Assembly: GCA_963732335.1 (NCBI GenBank)
Contig: CAVSZO010000052.1
Coordinates: 1 to 64,000 of the forward strand
Direction of reading: 5' to 3'
Length of the DNA: 64,000 nt
Origin: Desertimonas sp963732335
GTDB lineage: Bacteria; Actinomycetota; Acidimicrobiia; Acidimicrobiales; Ilumatobacteraceae
The notes beneath the pieces are model-generated. The model saw only the letters and a program-made list of their open reading frames with translations, was not told the DNA's origin and did no database searches. Every line of letters starts with the position of its first letter. The stretch's first letter is position 1. The position numbers were made by a program, and so were the translations under genes. Below, piece after piece: positions 38,779-49,760 of the stretch.

Positions 38779-38840
38779 TGCGTTCCCCGGCCACGCAGGC
38801 CGTTTTTGGCCGCTCGTTCGCTGGCGCTCACTCGCTCGCA
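38775..38840 (-). repeat. Dispersed repeat family A, locus 3
   Basis: Minus-strand orientation: GCGAGCGA-rich arm at 38809-38840, spacer, GGCCTGCGTGGCC and GGGGAACGCAATGA at 38775-38802. The terminal ATG is the start codon of the divIC-like gene. Confidence 0.87.
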
Positions 38841-38939
38841 TCGGCACGGGACGTCCATAGGGACGAACATTCTCGCAGTTCGTGGCCGCCGATCCGCGGC
38901 ACCCCTCAGCTATGGCTGCGACAGATAGGTTGCCCGGAC

Positions 38940-40214
<1,275 letters not shown>

Positions 40215-40226
40215 GATCCGGGTCCT

Positions 40227-41471
40227 TCACTCGATGACAGGGAGTTCCATGGTGTGATCGAGGCGGACCTGCTCGTCGGGAGCGCCGCTGAGGATCTCGG
40301 CGGTGTACGACGCCACCGCTTCGTCGAGGGGCACGTCGCGCTCTTCTCGCTCACTGACGAACCATCGATGCTCGAGGACCTGGTGGTAGATCTCGGCAGC
40401 CTGCAGCTTGCCGATCAATTCAGGCGGGATCTTGGCGATCGTCGGTTCGAAGCGCTGGTCGAGCCAGCGCACGGCGACGATGTTCTCCGGAAGTGCCTTG
40501 CCGGTGGACTCGCGTAGCTCGGCCCCGAACCCGCGGATGTCGTTGAGCAGCCGGCGCGCCTGGTTCTCCTCGGCGACCAGCCCGGTCAGGGCGAACAAGC
40601 GGTCCTCGTAGTAGCCGGGCTCGACCACCCGAGGCGTGACGCGCAGGCGCTCGCCCTCTTCGTCGGCGATCACGTCCATCTCGGCAACATCGAAGCCGAG
40701 ATCGTGCAGCCGCTCGACGCGCTTCACGACGCGCCAGAGCTCGTCGAGCTGGAACTCCTGGGCAGCAGTCAACTCCTCCCACAGCGACGCGTAGCGGTCC
40801 TCGATGTTCGTCGCCACCTCCCACGGGTCGACGTCTTCGACGAGGCGCCCACCGATCTGCAGGTCGAGCAGGCCGCCGGCGACGTTCTCGCTCGCGATGT
40901 CGAGGTCCATCTGCCGTTGACCGTCGCTGAGCGACGGGTAGCGCTCCGAGGTCTCGACGTCGATGACAAATGCCGACAGCGCACCGGCGTCGCGGCGGAA
41001 CAGTGTGTTCGACAGCGAGCAGTCGCCCCAGAAGAACCCAGCCAGGTGGAGGCGGACGAGCAGCCCGACGAGGGCATCGAGGAGGCGCTCGCCGAGATAT
41101 GGGATGCGCAGACCGCGGCCCGATAGCAGCGAGCGGTACGGCAACGAGTAGTCGAGGTGGCGGGTGACGAGCAGGCCGTCTCGCTCGCCGGTACGTTCGG
41201 TGACGGCGGCGACGACGTCAACAGTCGGCAAGTCGTCCTCGGCCAGGCTGCGCAGCAGCCGATACTCGCGGAGCACGAGGTGGTCGGGAAGTTCCTTGAC
41301 GACGTAGGACCGGCGACGGTGTCCCTCCCCCAACTCGACGAGGCGGACGACGTGGCGGTGCAGCCCGGTCACCTCGTGGATGCTCGGCAACGACCACTCG
41401 CTGAGGTCGGTGCCGAAGGGGAGCAAGCCGAGGTCAGGATGCTCCGCGGGAGAAGCGAGCTGGAGGCGCAC
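40227..41471 (-). CDS. DUF4032 protein with lipopolysaccharide-kinase-like domain
   Basis: 414 residues, intact (MRLQLASPAEHPDLGLLPFG). The N-terminal 220 residues resemble small-molecule kinases: SYVVKELPDHLVLREYRLLR (lysine of the ATP site), LVRLHLAGFFWGDCSLSNTL (catalytic loop with D in GDCSLSN), FVIDVETSERYPSLSDGQRQ (metal aspartate). The C-terminal DUF4032 part includes VTPRVVEPGYYEDRLFALTG and LEHRWFVSEREERDVPLDEA. It is widespread in actinobacteria beside mazG and eno; substrate unknown. The ATG is three bases from the mazG stop. Confidence 0.88.
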   Translation of the reverse strand: MRLQLASPAEHPDLGLLPFGTDLSEWSLPSIHEVTGLHRHVVRLVELGEGHRRRSYVVKELPDHLVLREYRLLRSLAEDDLPTVDVVAAVTERTGERDGLLVTRHLDYSLPYRSLLSGRGLRIPYLGERLLDALVGLLVRLHLAGFFWGDCSLSNTLFRRDAGALSAFVIDVETSERYPSLSDGQRQMDLDIASENVAGGLLDLQIGGRLVEDVDPWEVATNIEDRYASLWEELTAAQEFQLDELWRVVKRVERLHDLGFDVAEMDVIADEEGERLRVTPRVVEPGYYEDRLFALTGLVAEENQARRLLNDIRGFGAELRESTGKALPENIVAVRWLDQRFEPTIAKIPPELIGKLQAAEIYHQVLEHRWFVSEREERDVPLDEAVASYTAEILSGAPDEQVRLDHTMELPVIE

Positions 41472-41474
41472 CGG

Positions 41475-42926
41475 TCAACGCCGCTCGGTGGACTTGACCT
41501 CGTCCCACAGTGAGTCGAGGGTTGCCAGACCGGCGGATCCGAGGTCGATGCCGCGACTGGCCGCCAGCGTCTCGACGGCGGCGAACCGCGTGCGGAACTT
41601 CGCTGCGGCGCGTCGCATGGCCAGCTCGGCGTCGGTGCCGGCGTGGCGCGCCGCGTTGACGACGGCAAACAGGAGGTCGCCGAGCTCCCCGGCGATGTCA
41701 TCCTCGTCGCCGGCTTCGATCGCCGTGCGCACTTCGTCGAGCTCCTCGTCGATCTTGCCCAGTGGGCCGCCGACGTCGTCCCAGTCGAAGCCCACCTTGG
41801 CGGCCTTGCGTTGCAGCTGCTGGGCATACGAGAGCGCCGGCTGGGAGGTGGCGACACCGTCGAAGACGGAATGGCGCTGCTTCTCGCCCCGTTTGATGTC
41901 GTCCCAGTTCGCTTCCACCGTCTCGGCATCGTGGGCCTCGACGTCGCCGAACACGTGCGGATGGCGCCGCACGAGTTTGTCGTGGACCCCATCGACGATG
42001 TCCACGATCGAGAAACGACCATCCTGTTCGGCGATGGCGGCGTGGAACTCGACGTGGTAGAGCAGATCGCCGAGCTCCTCGATGACATGCGTGTCACGGG
42101 CGGGGTCGTCGGGGTCGAGCGCCTCCAAGGCGTCGACGAGCTCGAAGGCCTCCTCGACGAGGTACGGCGCCAGCGACTTGTGCGTCTGTTCGCGGTCCCA
42201 CGGACACCGTTCGCGCAGCGTGCGGGCCAGCTCGTGGAAGCGGATGTAGTGGTCGGCGACGGGATGAGCGAGGTGACCGACGTACACGCACGTCAGATGG
42301 TCGGCGTCGACGGTGCGATCGAGGTCGGCCCACGTCGTCTCGACGACGCGTTCGTCGGCGGTGCCGAGGCGCTGCAGGATCGTCACCGGTTCGCTGCCGT
42401 CGGCCCGCTCGACGGCCAGCTTGATGTCCGAGAGCACCCAGTTGGCGTGGGTGTGGGCGATCAGCAGCGGGCCGTGCTCACCGCTGGCGGCGCGGACGAA
42501 GTCGTGCCCGTCGATGAGGCGCACGCCGGCCTCGACCGGATCGATGCCGAGGCGCGCCCAGGCGAGGTCGAGGAACGACAACGCCGGAAGCACGTCACAC
42601 CGGATGCGCCCGTCGGCACGGAGCAACGCGACGGTGCGTTCGAGAACAAGCGGCGACCCGGGGACCGCGTAGAGGATCTCGTCGTGCTCGGTGGCGCCGG
42701 CGACGAGCCGCTCGACGATCTCGGCATAGACGTCGGCGAAGCGATCGGCGGCTTCGTAAACGTCGTCGAAGCTGGTCGCCGCGCCGACGAGGTGGGAACT
42801 CGGGTGGCGCATCGTGCGCACGTACCGATGCGGGATCCGTTCGATCGCCGCCAGCGTTTCGGCAGTGACGTGTTCGTCGGCGCCCGGCCCGAGCCCGACG
42901 ACCGCAACCGTCGGTTGTTCTCTCAC
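41475..42926 (-). CDS. mazG: MazG nucleoside triphosphate pyrophosphohydrolase fused to a tetrapyrrole-methylase-like domain
   Basis: 483 residues from a GTG at 42926 (VREQPTVAVVGLGPGADEHV). Residues 1-225 resemble the TP-methylase fold (VVGLGPG start, LYAVPGSPLVLERTVALLRA) as in Bacillus YabN. Residues 230-480 contain two MazG modules: ERCPWDREQTHKSLAPYLVE, EEAFELVDALEALD and EELGDLLYHVEFHA hold the E-E-x-x-E...E-x-x-D metal site; the second is KIDEELDEVRTAIEAGDEDD and GELGDLLFAVVNAARH. It clears non-canonical NTPs. It overlaps the upstream SurA-like gene by four bases. Confidence 0.92.
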   Translation of the reverse strand: MREQPTVAVVGLGPGADEHVTAETLAAIERIPHRYVRTMRHPSSHLVGAATSFDDVYEAADRFADVYAEIVERLVAGATEHDEILYAVPGSPLVLERTVALLRADGRIRCDVLPALSFLDLAWARLGIDPVEAGVRLIDGHDFVRAASGEHGPLLIAHTHANWVLSDIKLAVERADGSEPVTILQRLGTADERVVETTWADLDRTVDADHLTCVYVGHLAHPVADHYIRFHELARTLRERCPWDREQTHKSLAPYLVEEAFELVDALEALDPDDPARDTHVIEELGDLLYHVEFHAAIAEQDGRFSIVDIVDGVHDKLVRRHPHVFGDVEAHDAETVEANWDDIKRGEKQRHSVFDGVATSQPALSYAQQLQRKAAKVGFDWDDVGGPLGKIDEELDEVRTAIEAGDEDDIAGELGDLLFAVVNAARHAGTDAELAMRRAAAKFRTRFAAVETLAASRGIDLGSAGLATLDSLWDEVKSTERR

Positions 42927-43827
42927 GTTCCGAGGGCGACGATCGAAACCGTTGTGGGATCCCACCGGCCGTACCTCGGTTGGACGGTGATGTCCGAGGT
43001 CGCCAGGAAGCCTTGGAACAGCACGAACCCGGCCGACGTCTGACCGTCCTCTTCGAGACGGAGGAAGAAGTTCTCCAGCTTGGGCGCGGCATCGTCGAAG
43101 GTGTCGATGACCAGGACGGCGAACCCGTCGCTCGTTCTCACCGGTCCAATCGCCTCGCCGGGTCCGGCGGCGACGATGTCGGCCAGCAGCACCGGGTCGG
43201 TCACCGAACTCAGCGGAGTGCATTGCCAGTCGGAAACGGTGCCCCCGGACATCGCCGCCAACGCCTCCCACGAGGCGTCCGTCGATCCGTAGGCGTCGAT
43301 GACGGCGTCCGCATCGTCGCGGTCGTCGACGAGCACGGCGGTGGCGCAGTACACGCCGAGGCTCGCCGGTGACGCCTCGTACCGCTCGCGGAGCGCATCG
43401 GCGTCCGGCACGGCGAGCGTGTCGAGGCGAGCGCGGTAGGCGGCGTCGTCGGCGACTGCCTCGTACACGATCGGCGTCTGACGAATCGGATGATCCTCGG
43501 GCGTATCCGCCATCGCCGCGTCACGCTCGTCGGCGGTCGGCTCGGCGAACCCGAGTCCATCGAAGAACTGGCGCTGGGCCTCGTTGGTGACGAGCAGGGT
43601 CAGCGCGGCGCGTCCCGGTTCGGCCCCAACGGTCGCCGAGGACGCGTCAGCCGCGAAGTCGCCGAAACCGGCCTCCGGCAGCGCGGCGACAAACTGCTCG
43701 AACTCGTCGACCGAGATGCTCGCGTCGTTGACGGTGGCGACATCGTCGGCGGCGTGCGGCCGGATCCGGTGCTCGAAAGGGCGCCGACCAGGACGGCAGC
43801 GACGACGACAAGGCGACGATGATTCAC
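42923..43827 (-). CDS. Secreted SurA-type peptidyl-prolyl isomerase-like chaperone, one frameshift
   Basis: A GTG at 43827 gives VNHRRLVVVAAVLVGAL, a signal peptide, then after a frameshift near 43778 FEHRIRPHAADDVATVNDAS, ISVDEFEQFVAALPEAGFGD (SurA_N-like helices), TPEDHPIRQTPIVYEAVADD and a parvulin-like end, GGTVSDWQCTPLSSVTDPVL, AAGPGEAIGPVRTSDGFAVL, VIDTFDDAAPKLENFFLR. About 300 residues. Such proteins fold or escort exported proteins. It lies between mfd and mazG, the position of the SurA-like gene in many actinobacteria. Confidence 0.78.
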
Positions 43828-43844
43828 GGCGTGAACCTATCGAG

Positions 43845-46800
43845 CTAGGCACCCAGAGTCCCGGTTTCCGGGAGGTGACGTGCCTGGCTCGGCGGGATCA
43901 GGTCCTGAAGGAAGCCGACGAGGAACTCGGCGGGCTCGGTCTTGCGCGGGATCGGGACGACGAGCTGACGCTGTTCCTCCTTGTACTTGGCGTCGCGGGC
44001 GAGCCTGCGCAGTCGAGTCGCCTCGCTGAGCTTCAAGTCCAGTGGACCGAGACGGGCTTCACCCGGTCCGAACGAGCGTGTCGAGATGGTGACTTCGCTG
44101 AGGCCGAGGCGATGGCACTCGGCGCGCAGCCGGGCGACAGTGAGCAGCGCCGCAGCGGTCGGCGGGATCGGCCCGTACCGATCGACCCACTCGGCGGCGA
44201 TGTCGTCGACCTCGGCCAGTGTGGTGACCGCAGCCAGCCGGCGGTAGGCCTCGAGCCGGGCCGTCTCGTTGGCGACGTAGTCATGCGGCAAGTTGGCGTC
44301 GGTCGGCACGTCGAGACGGATCTCGCCGACCACCGGCTGCGGCTCGCCCTTCATCTCCGCCACCGCCTCCGTGACCATCTGGCAGTAGAGGTCGTAGCCG
44401 ACCGCGGCGATGTGCCCGGACTGCGCCTCGCCGAGGAGGTTCCCGGCACCGCGGATCTCGAGGTCGCGCATGGCGATCTTGAACCCGCTACCGAGCTCGG
44501 TGGCCTCGCCGATCGTCTTCAGCCGCTCGTACGCCTCCTCGCTCAACGCCACCTCCGGTGGGTGGAACAGGTAGGCGTACGCCCGCTGCCCGCTGCGCCC
44601 GACCCGGCCACGCAGCTGGTGCAGCTGGCCGAGCCCGAGGAGGTCGGCGCGCTCGACGACGAGCGTGTTCACCGTCGGCATGTCGATCCCCGACTCGATG
44701 ATCGTCGTGCAGACGAGGACGTCGTACTCGCCGTCCCAGAAGTCGACGACAACCTGCTCCAGGGCACCCTCGTCCATCTGCCCGTGAGCGACGGCGATGC
44801 GCGCCTCGGGCACCAGTTCGCGCAGCCGGGCAGCGGCCTGCTCGATCGAGCTGACCCGGTTGTGCACCCAGAACACCTGACCCTCGCGCAGCAGCTCGCG
44901 GCGGATCGCCTCGACGGCCACCCGCTCGTCGTAGCCGCCGACGTAGGTGAGGATCGGGAGGCGGTCGGCGGGCGGCGTGTTGAGCAGGGAGAGGTCGCGG
45001 ATACCGACGAGGCTCATCTCCAACGTGCGCGGGATCGGCGTCGCCGTCAGCGTGAGCACGTCGACGTTGGTGCGCAGCTGCTTCATCGCCTCCTTGTGCT
45101 GCACGCCGAAGCGCTGCTCCTCGTCGACGACGAGCAGACCGAGGTCCTTGAACTTGACGTCACCGGAGAGCAGCCGATGGGTTCCGATGACGCAGTCGAC
45201 CTCGCCGGACGCCAACCCGTCGACGACCTTGCGGGCCTGACCCGGCGTGAGGAACCGGCTGAGCACCTCGACGCGCACCGGGAAGCCGGCGAAACGGTCG
45301 GCGAAGGTCTGGCCGTGCTGGGACGCCAGCAGCGTCGTCGGCGCCAGTACCGCAGCCTGCTTACCGTCCTGGATCGCCTTGAAGGCGGCCCGGATCGCCA
45401 CCTCCGTCTTGCCGAAGCCGACGTCGCCGCAGACCAGTCGGTCCATCGGGTACGGGCGCTCCATGTCCTCCTTGACGGCCACGATCGCCTCGCGCTGGTC
45501 GGGAGTCTCGACGTAGGGGAAGGCGTCCTCCATCTCGGCCTGCCACGGCGTGTCGGCGCCGAACGCGTAGCCCGACGTGGTGACCCGTTTCTGGTAGAGG
45601 ACGACGAGCTCCTGGGCGATCTCGGTGACCGCGGCGCGGACCCGGCTCTTCGCCTTGGCGAAGTCGGAACCGCCGAGGCGATGCAACGTCGGGGCCTCGC
45701 CGCCGACGTACTGGCGCAGGGTGTCGATCTGATCGGACGGCACGTAGAGCCTGTCGTTGCCCTTGTAAGCAAGCAGCAGGTAGTCCCGCTCGACCCCGCC
45801 GATCGAACGCTTGACCATCCCCTCGTAGCGCCCGACGCCGTGATGGAAATGGACGACGTACATGCCCGGGTGAAGGTCCTCGAAGACGCCGACACCGTCG
45901 CGCCGGCGGGGGCGCGGCCGTCGGTGGGCCCGTCGTCGTCCGGTCAGATCGCTCTCGGCGACAATCGCCAACCGAGCCGCCGGCAACGTGACGCCGTGGT
46001 GCAGCGGGGCGACCGCGATGCGCCCGCCCGGCTTGGTGAGGTCGGCGGTATCGCCGTCGACGACCGGCAGGTCGACGCCGTGGTCGAGCATGACCTCGCG
46101 CAGGCGTGTCGCCGAACCGGCGCCGTCGGCGGCGACGACGACGCGGTAACCGTCCGACAGCAGCTGAGCGAGCCGGCGAGCCAGCCCGGAGCCGTCGCCG
46201 GCGACGGGACCCCAACCGGACGATTCGACGACGGGTGTGTCCGGCGACTCCGGAGCCGAGTCGATCGCCCAGAACGCGGCGCGGCCGCCGGCGAGCAGGC
46301 GATCCGGTTCGGCGTGCAGGCGGGGGAAGGAGAGATCACGGTCGCGGCCCCAAGTCGAGGCGAGTGCGGCGGCGAGGTCGTCCTCCTCGGCGAGCAGGTC
46401 GACGGCACGATCGCGGCTACGCCGCGGTTCGACGAGGACGACCTTGGCCCCTTCCGGCAGCACGTCCGTGAGCAGCGTCGGCTCGGCACTGTCGTCGAGC
46501 CAGGGAAGCCAGCTCTCCATCCCCTCGAAGAAGGCGCCCTCGGTGATGCGCTCCCATTGCTCACGCCCCCATGGCTCGAGGGCGACGAGGCGACGAGCCC
46601 GCTGGCGCAGCTCCTCGCTCGGCAGCAGCTCACGGGCCGGGAAGATCAGCGCCTCGGCGAGGTCGCCTGCCGAGCGTTGGTCGTTGACACCGAACGTCGT
46701 CAGCCGGTCGACTTCGTCGCCCCACAGATCGAGCCGCACTGGCGCGTCGCCCGTGGACGGGAACACGTCGATGATCGAGCCCCGGCGGGCGAACTCGCCT

Positions 46801-47309
46801 CGGTGTTCGACCAGCTCCTCGCGCCGGTAGCCGAAGTCGACAAGGCGACGGACCAACTCGTCGGGATCGACCACGTCGCCGTGCCGAACGACGATCGGCT
46901 CGGTGGTCAGGGCGCCGGGACCGATCCGTTGCAGCAATGCCCGCATGCTGGCGACGATCACGCGGGGGCAGCGATTCGGATGATGAAGGCGCCACAGCAC
47001 CTCGAGGCGGCGACCCATCGTCTCGACGGACGGGCTGAGCCGCTCGAACGGCAGCGTCTCCCAGGCTGGGAGGACAACGACGTCGGCAGGATCGTCGACG
47101 AACTGGCTGAGGTCGTCGGCCAGTTGGCCAGCCATCGTCCCGGTCGGCGTGGCGACGAGCAGTGGGCTGTGGTGCGACAGCCTGGCCAGGGCGGCGATGG
47201 AGATCGGGCGGGCGTTGTCGCTGATCGCCAGCCGCGCTCCCGGATCTGCGAGGGCGCGCGTCAGCCCCGGCTCGTCGCGCAGCAGCGGGGGGAGATCAGC
47301 TAGTCGCAC
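43845..47309 (-). CDS. mfd: Transcription-repair coupling factor
   Basis: 1154 residues, intact, from 47309 (MRLADLPPLLRDEPGLTRAL). UvrB-like N-terminal module with LVATPTGTMAGQLADDL and VVVLPAWETLPFERLSPSVE. The RNA-polymerase-interaction domain is near residue 480 (HPGMYVVHFHHGVGRYEGMV, LLLAYKGNDRLYVPSDQIDT). The RecG-like translocase has Walker A GDVGFGKTEVAIRAAFKAIQ, DEEQRFGVQHKEAMKQL, LTATPIPRTLEMSLVGIRDL and ARGAGNLLGEAQSGH-like motif VI. Mfd displaces stalled RNA polymerase and recruits UvrA. It is the longest gene in the window. Confidence 0.97.
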   Translation of the reverse strand: MRLADLPPLLRDEPGLTRALADPGARLAISDNARPISIAALARLSHHSPLLVATPTGTMAGQLADDLSQFVDDPADVVVLPAWETLPFERLSPSVETMGRRLEVLWRLHHPNRCPRVIVASMRALLQRIGPGALTTEPIVVRHGDVVDPDELVRRLVDFGYRREELVEHRGEFARRGSIIDVFPSTGDAPVRLDLWGDEVDRLTTFGVNDQRSAGDLAEALIFPARELLPSEELRQRARRLVALEPWGREQWERITEGAFFEGMESWLPWLDDSAEPTLLTDVLPEGAKVVLVEPRRSRDRAVDLLAEEDDLAAALASTWGRDRDLSFPRLHAEPDRLLAGGRAAFWAIDSAPESPDTPVVESSGWGPVAGDGSGLARRLAQLLSDGYRVVVAADGAGSATRLREVMLDHGVDLPVVDGDTADLTKPGGRIAVAPLHHGVTLPAARLAIVAESDLTGRRRAHRRPRPRRRDGVGVFEDLHPGMYVVHFHHGVGRYEGMVKRSIGGVERDYLLLAYKGNDRLYVPSDQIDTLRQYVGGEAPTLHRLGGSDFAKAKSRVRAAVTEIAQELVVLYQKRVTTSGYAFGADTPWQAEMEDAFPYVETPDQREAIVAVKEDMERPYPMDRLVCGDVGFGKTEVAIRAAFKAIQDGKQAAVLAPTTLLASQHGQTFADRFAGFPVRVEVLSRFLTPGQARKVVDGLASGEVDCVIGTHRLLSGDVKFKDLGLLVVDEEQRFGVQHKEAMKQLRTNVDVLTLTATPIPRTLEMSLVGIRDLSLLNTPPADRLPILTYVGGYDERVAVEAIRRELLREGQVFWVHNRVSSIEQAAARLRELVPEARIAVAHGQMDEGALEQVVVDFWDGEYDVLVCTTIIESGIDMPTVNTLVVERADLLGLGQLHQLRGRVGRSGQRAYAYLFHPPEVALSEEAYERLKTIGEATELGSGFKIAMRDLEIRGAGNLLGEAQSGHIAAVGYDLYCQMVTEAVAEMKGEPQPVVGEIRLDVPTDANLPHDYVANETARLEAYRRLAAVTTLAEVDDIAAEWVDRYGPIPPTAAALLTVARLRAECHRLGLSEVTISTRSFGPGEARLGPLDLKLSEATRLRRLARDAKYKEEQRQLVVPIPRKTEPAEFLVGFLQDLIPPSQARHLPETGTLGA

Positions 47310-47348
47310 GGGCGGTCCAGGGTACCGACCCAGATCTGGGCGCCCATC

Positions 47349-47405
47349 GTGTCATTGGTCGCTGTGAGCGTTCAGGCGAACGTCATCACAGACGCCAAAG
47401 AGTTC
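47349..47405 (+). repeat. Dispersed repeat family B, locus 3
   Basis: Starts GTGTCATTGGTCGCTGTGAG, then CGTTC-AGGC-GAACG (an inner 5-bp hairpin) and the 24-base core at 47382-47405. The outer arms TTGG..CTGTGA and TCACAG..CCAA can pair, giving a long stem-loop. It sits between the nei stop and the mfd start. Confidence 0.8.
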
Positions 47406-47420
47406 GCAGGTCGGGCGACA

Positions 47421-48286
47421 TCAGGCCGACGGGTACATCGGCTGGCGGCGGGCGGGGTGGAGGGCGAGGAGCCGGCGGGCGCGGTCGAGATCGACGGTGC
47501 GCCGAGGCTCGAGTGGCTGGCACCGCGGGCACCAGACGGTCACCCGTCCCCACGCGCTCTCCCGCTCGTCGCGGCCGTCGAGCACGGTGCCGCACAGCGG
47601 GCACGGCCGGCCGCGGCGGGCGTAGATCCAGTGATCGGCGGCGTGCAGGCGCCGGCCGGTGGTGTTCTGCGGCCCACGCTCGGCGTTGGTGCGGATCACG
47701 GCAGCGCCCAGAGCGAGCAGACCGCGGAGGCCGTCGACGGTACCGATCGGCTGGTCCGGCGACACGCCGGCGATGAACGGCAGCTCGACGGCGTAGACGT
47801 TGCCGAACCCGGCGACGTTGCGCTGGTCGAGCAGGGCGCCGCCCAACGGCTCCTCCGGCGCGTTCGACCATGCGGGCCACGACTGCGTCGAGGTCGGGGA
47901 GAACGGGTCCGCACAGGTCGGGACCGAGATGACCGACGACGCTGCGCTTCGTTGGCCGTGGCGACGACGCCGAGGATCGGAACGTCGACACCGGTGAGCC
48001 GGCCGTCTTCCATCCACAGCTCGACGCGCCGCCGCCACTCCGGAACGCGCGCAGCCGGGCCGACGACGAACGAGCCGTCGATGCGCAGGTGGGCGTACAG
48101 CGTGCGCCCGTCGTCGAAGCGGATCAGCAGGTGCTTGCCGTGGGCGTCGGCACCGAGCAACGTGGTGTCGGCGAGGTCGAGGCCGACGAGGCGTGGGTCA
48201 CGGGTGACGCAGCGCTGGCAACGCTGCCCGGCGAAGCGCCCGTTGATCCGCTCGGCCAACCGTCTGATCGTGTCGCCCTCAGGCAT
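47421..48286 (-). CDS. nei: Fpg/Nei family DNA glycosylase (endonuclease VIII type), frameshifted
   Basis: From the ATG at 48286: MPEGDTIRRLAERINGRFAG; the N-terminal P-E after Met and the G-D typical of endonuclease VIII (Nei) are present. It continues LLGADAHGKHLLIRFDDGRT, LYAHLRIDGSFVV, then RNVAGFGNVYAVELPFIAGV and the C-terminal zinc finger CPLCGTVL ... WCPRCQ. Frameshifts lie near 47945 and 47862. The enzyme removes oxidised pyrimidines and nicks the strand. It is inserted between pth and mfd in the otherwise conserved order. Confidence 0.88.
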
Positions 48287-48297
48287 CAGGCATCGGA

Positions 48298-48899
48298 TCA
48301 GGCGTCGGCGGCGCGCACGTTGAAGCGGCGCATCGCCGCGTCAGGGCCCTCGGCGATGATCACCTCGACAGCGTCGGCGGCGTCCTGCACGGCGACCTCG
48401 AACAGCTCGCGCTGGCGAGTCGGGCAGGCGATCGAGGACGTGGTCGGCGCCGCGCTCCTTGGACGGCGGCTTGCCGACGCCGATGCGCACGCGAACGAAG
48501 TCGTGGGTGCCGAGATGCGACGCGACGCTGCGCAGGCCGTTGTGCCCGGCGAGCCCGCCGCCGACCTTGACGCGCACGGTCGCCGGCGGGAGGTCGAGCT
48601 CGTCGTGGACGACGACGACCTGGCTCGGCTCCTCGATCCGGAAGCGCCGGGCGAGGGAGCGCACCGCCAGCCCGGAGTCGTTCATGTACGTCAGCGGGAA
48701 GGCGAGCACGGCGCGCTCGTCGCCGATGCGCGACTCGGCCACGAGGGCGTTGTTGCGACCTGACTTCAGCGACGCGTCGTGGCGGCGAGCCAGCTCGGTG
48801 ACCACCTGCTCACCGACGTTGTGCCGCGTCCCGGTGTACTGCTTGCCGGGGTTGCCGAGACCGACGACGAGCCAGTCGAACGGCGTCGGTGCGCTTCAT
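48298..48899 (-). CDS. pth: Peptidyl-tRNA hydrolase, frameshifted
   Basis: Reconstructed protein: FDWLVVGLGNPGKQYTGTRH, NVGEQVVTELARRHD, LAFPLTYMNDSGLAVRSLAR, VVVVHDELDLPPATVRVKVG, GGLAGHNGLRSVASHLGTHD and FVRVRIGVGKPPSKERGADH. The catalytic histidine (TRHNVG), the aspartate (HDELD) and Asn in YMND are present. Frameshifts lie near 48870 (just after the start, ATG at 48899) and near 48420; the corrected C-terminus ends AMRRFNVRAADA at 48298. It recycles peptidyl-tRNA. Same order with rplY and prs as in other actinobacteria. Confidence 0.92.
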
Positions 48900-48926
48900 C
48901 ACGGCGCGCTCCGTCGCGCGCCGCGA

Positions 48927-49621
48927 CTATTCGCTGTCGTTCGGCAGTGTCGCCTTCACCAGACTCGGCTTCAGGCGCCGGTGCGGCTTCGCCTTCGCCT
49001 GCTTCGCCCTCGGCATGCTGCTCCTCGGCGAGCTCGGCGTCGGCAGCTTCGATCTCGGCGACCTCGGCGCGCATCGTCAGCACCGTGACGATCGGCATGT
49101 CGGGATCGCCAGCGGCGGTCACGCCGGCAGGCATCGGCACGTCTTCGAGGCGGATGACCGTGTCCATCGTCATCGCACTGACGTCGATGACGAACTCGGC
49201 GGGGATGTTGCGTGGCGTGGTGACGACCTCGATGGCGTCGACGGCCGGGTCGACGAGGCCGTTGTTCTGCATCACCTCCGTGGCTTCGCCCTCGAGGCGC
49301 AGCGGCACGGCGACGGTGATCTCCTCGTCGAGGTTGACCTGGAGGAAGTCGATGTGGGCGATCGTTCCGCCGCACGGGGTGGCGCTGCAGATCCTTGATG
49401 ATCGCCGGGTACACGGTGCCGTCGACGGTGAGGTCGAGCACGGTGTTGAGACCGGCGGCGCCGGACACAGCGAGGCGCAACTCGCGGCGGTCGACGCTGA
49501 CGGACAGCGGCGCCATGCCGTGGCCGTACACGACACCCGGGATGCGGTCCTCGCGGCGCAGCCGGCGTGAAGCGGCGCTTCCGGTCGGGCGGCCGGTGTT
49601 GGCGATGAGCACGGTAGGCAT
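48927..49621 (-). CDS. rplY: Large ribosomal subunit protein bL25 (Ctc form), frameshifted
   Basis: ATG at 49621: MPTVLIANTGRPTGSAASRR, LRREDRIPGVVYGHGMAPLS, TVDGTVYPAIIKDLQ, then after a frameshift near 49390 HIDFLQVNLDEEITVAVPLR, LEGEATEVMQNNGLVDPAVD, TTPRNIPAEFVIDVSAMTMD and an acidic Ctc-type tail (EEQHAEGEAGEGEAAPAPEA). A further shift near the end gives the stop at 48927. About 230 residues, typical for the long TL5/CTC type that binds 5S rRNA. Confidence 0.9.
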
Positions 49622-49760
49622 GTGTGTCCTCGAAGCAGGATGTGTCGACTCGTGTTTCGGAGGCCCGAAACCGGCAGATCAGCCTACCGGCACTCCCCGC
49701 CGACCGCGATCTTCACGGGGCCGTAAGAATCGAGTCGGGCGCTGGAATGCTCTCGCGAGC

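Noticed and set aside
43584..47303. A 1239-residue open frame on the plus strand antisense to mfd
   Set aside because: It mirrors the mfd codons, has no recognisable domain, and mfd itself is intact and fully family-like on the other strand. High GC makes long antisense frames common.
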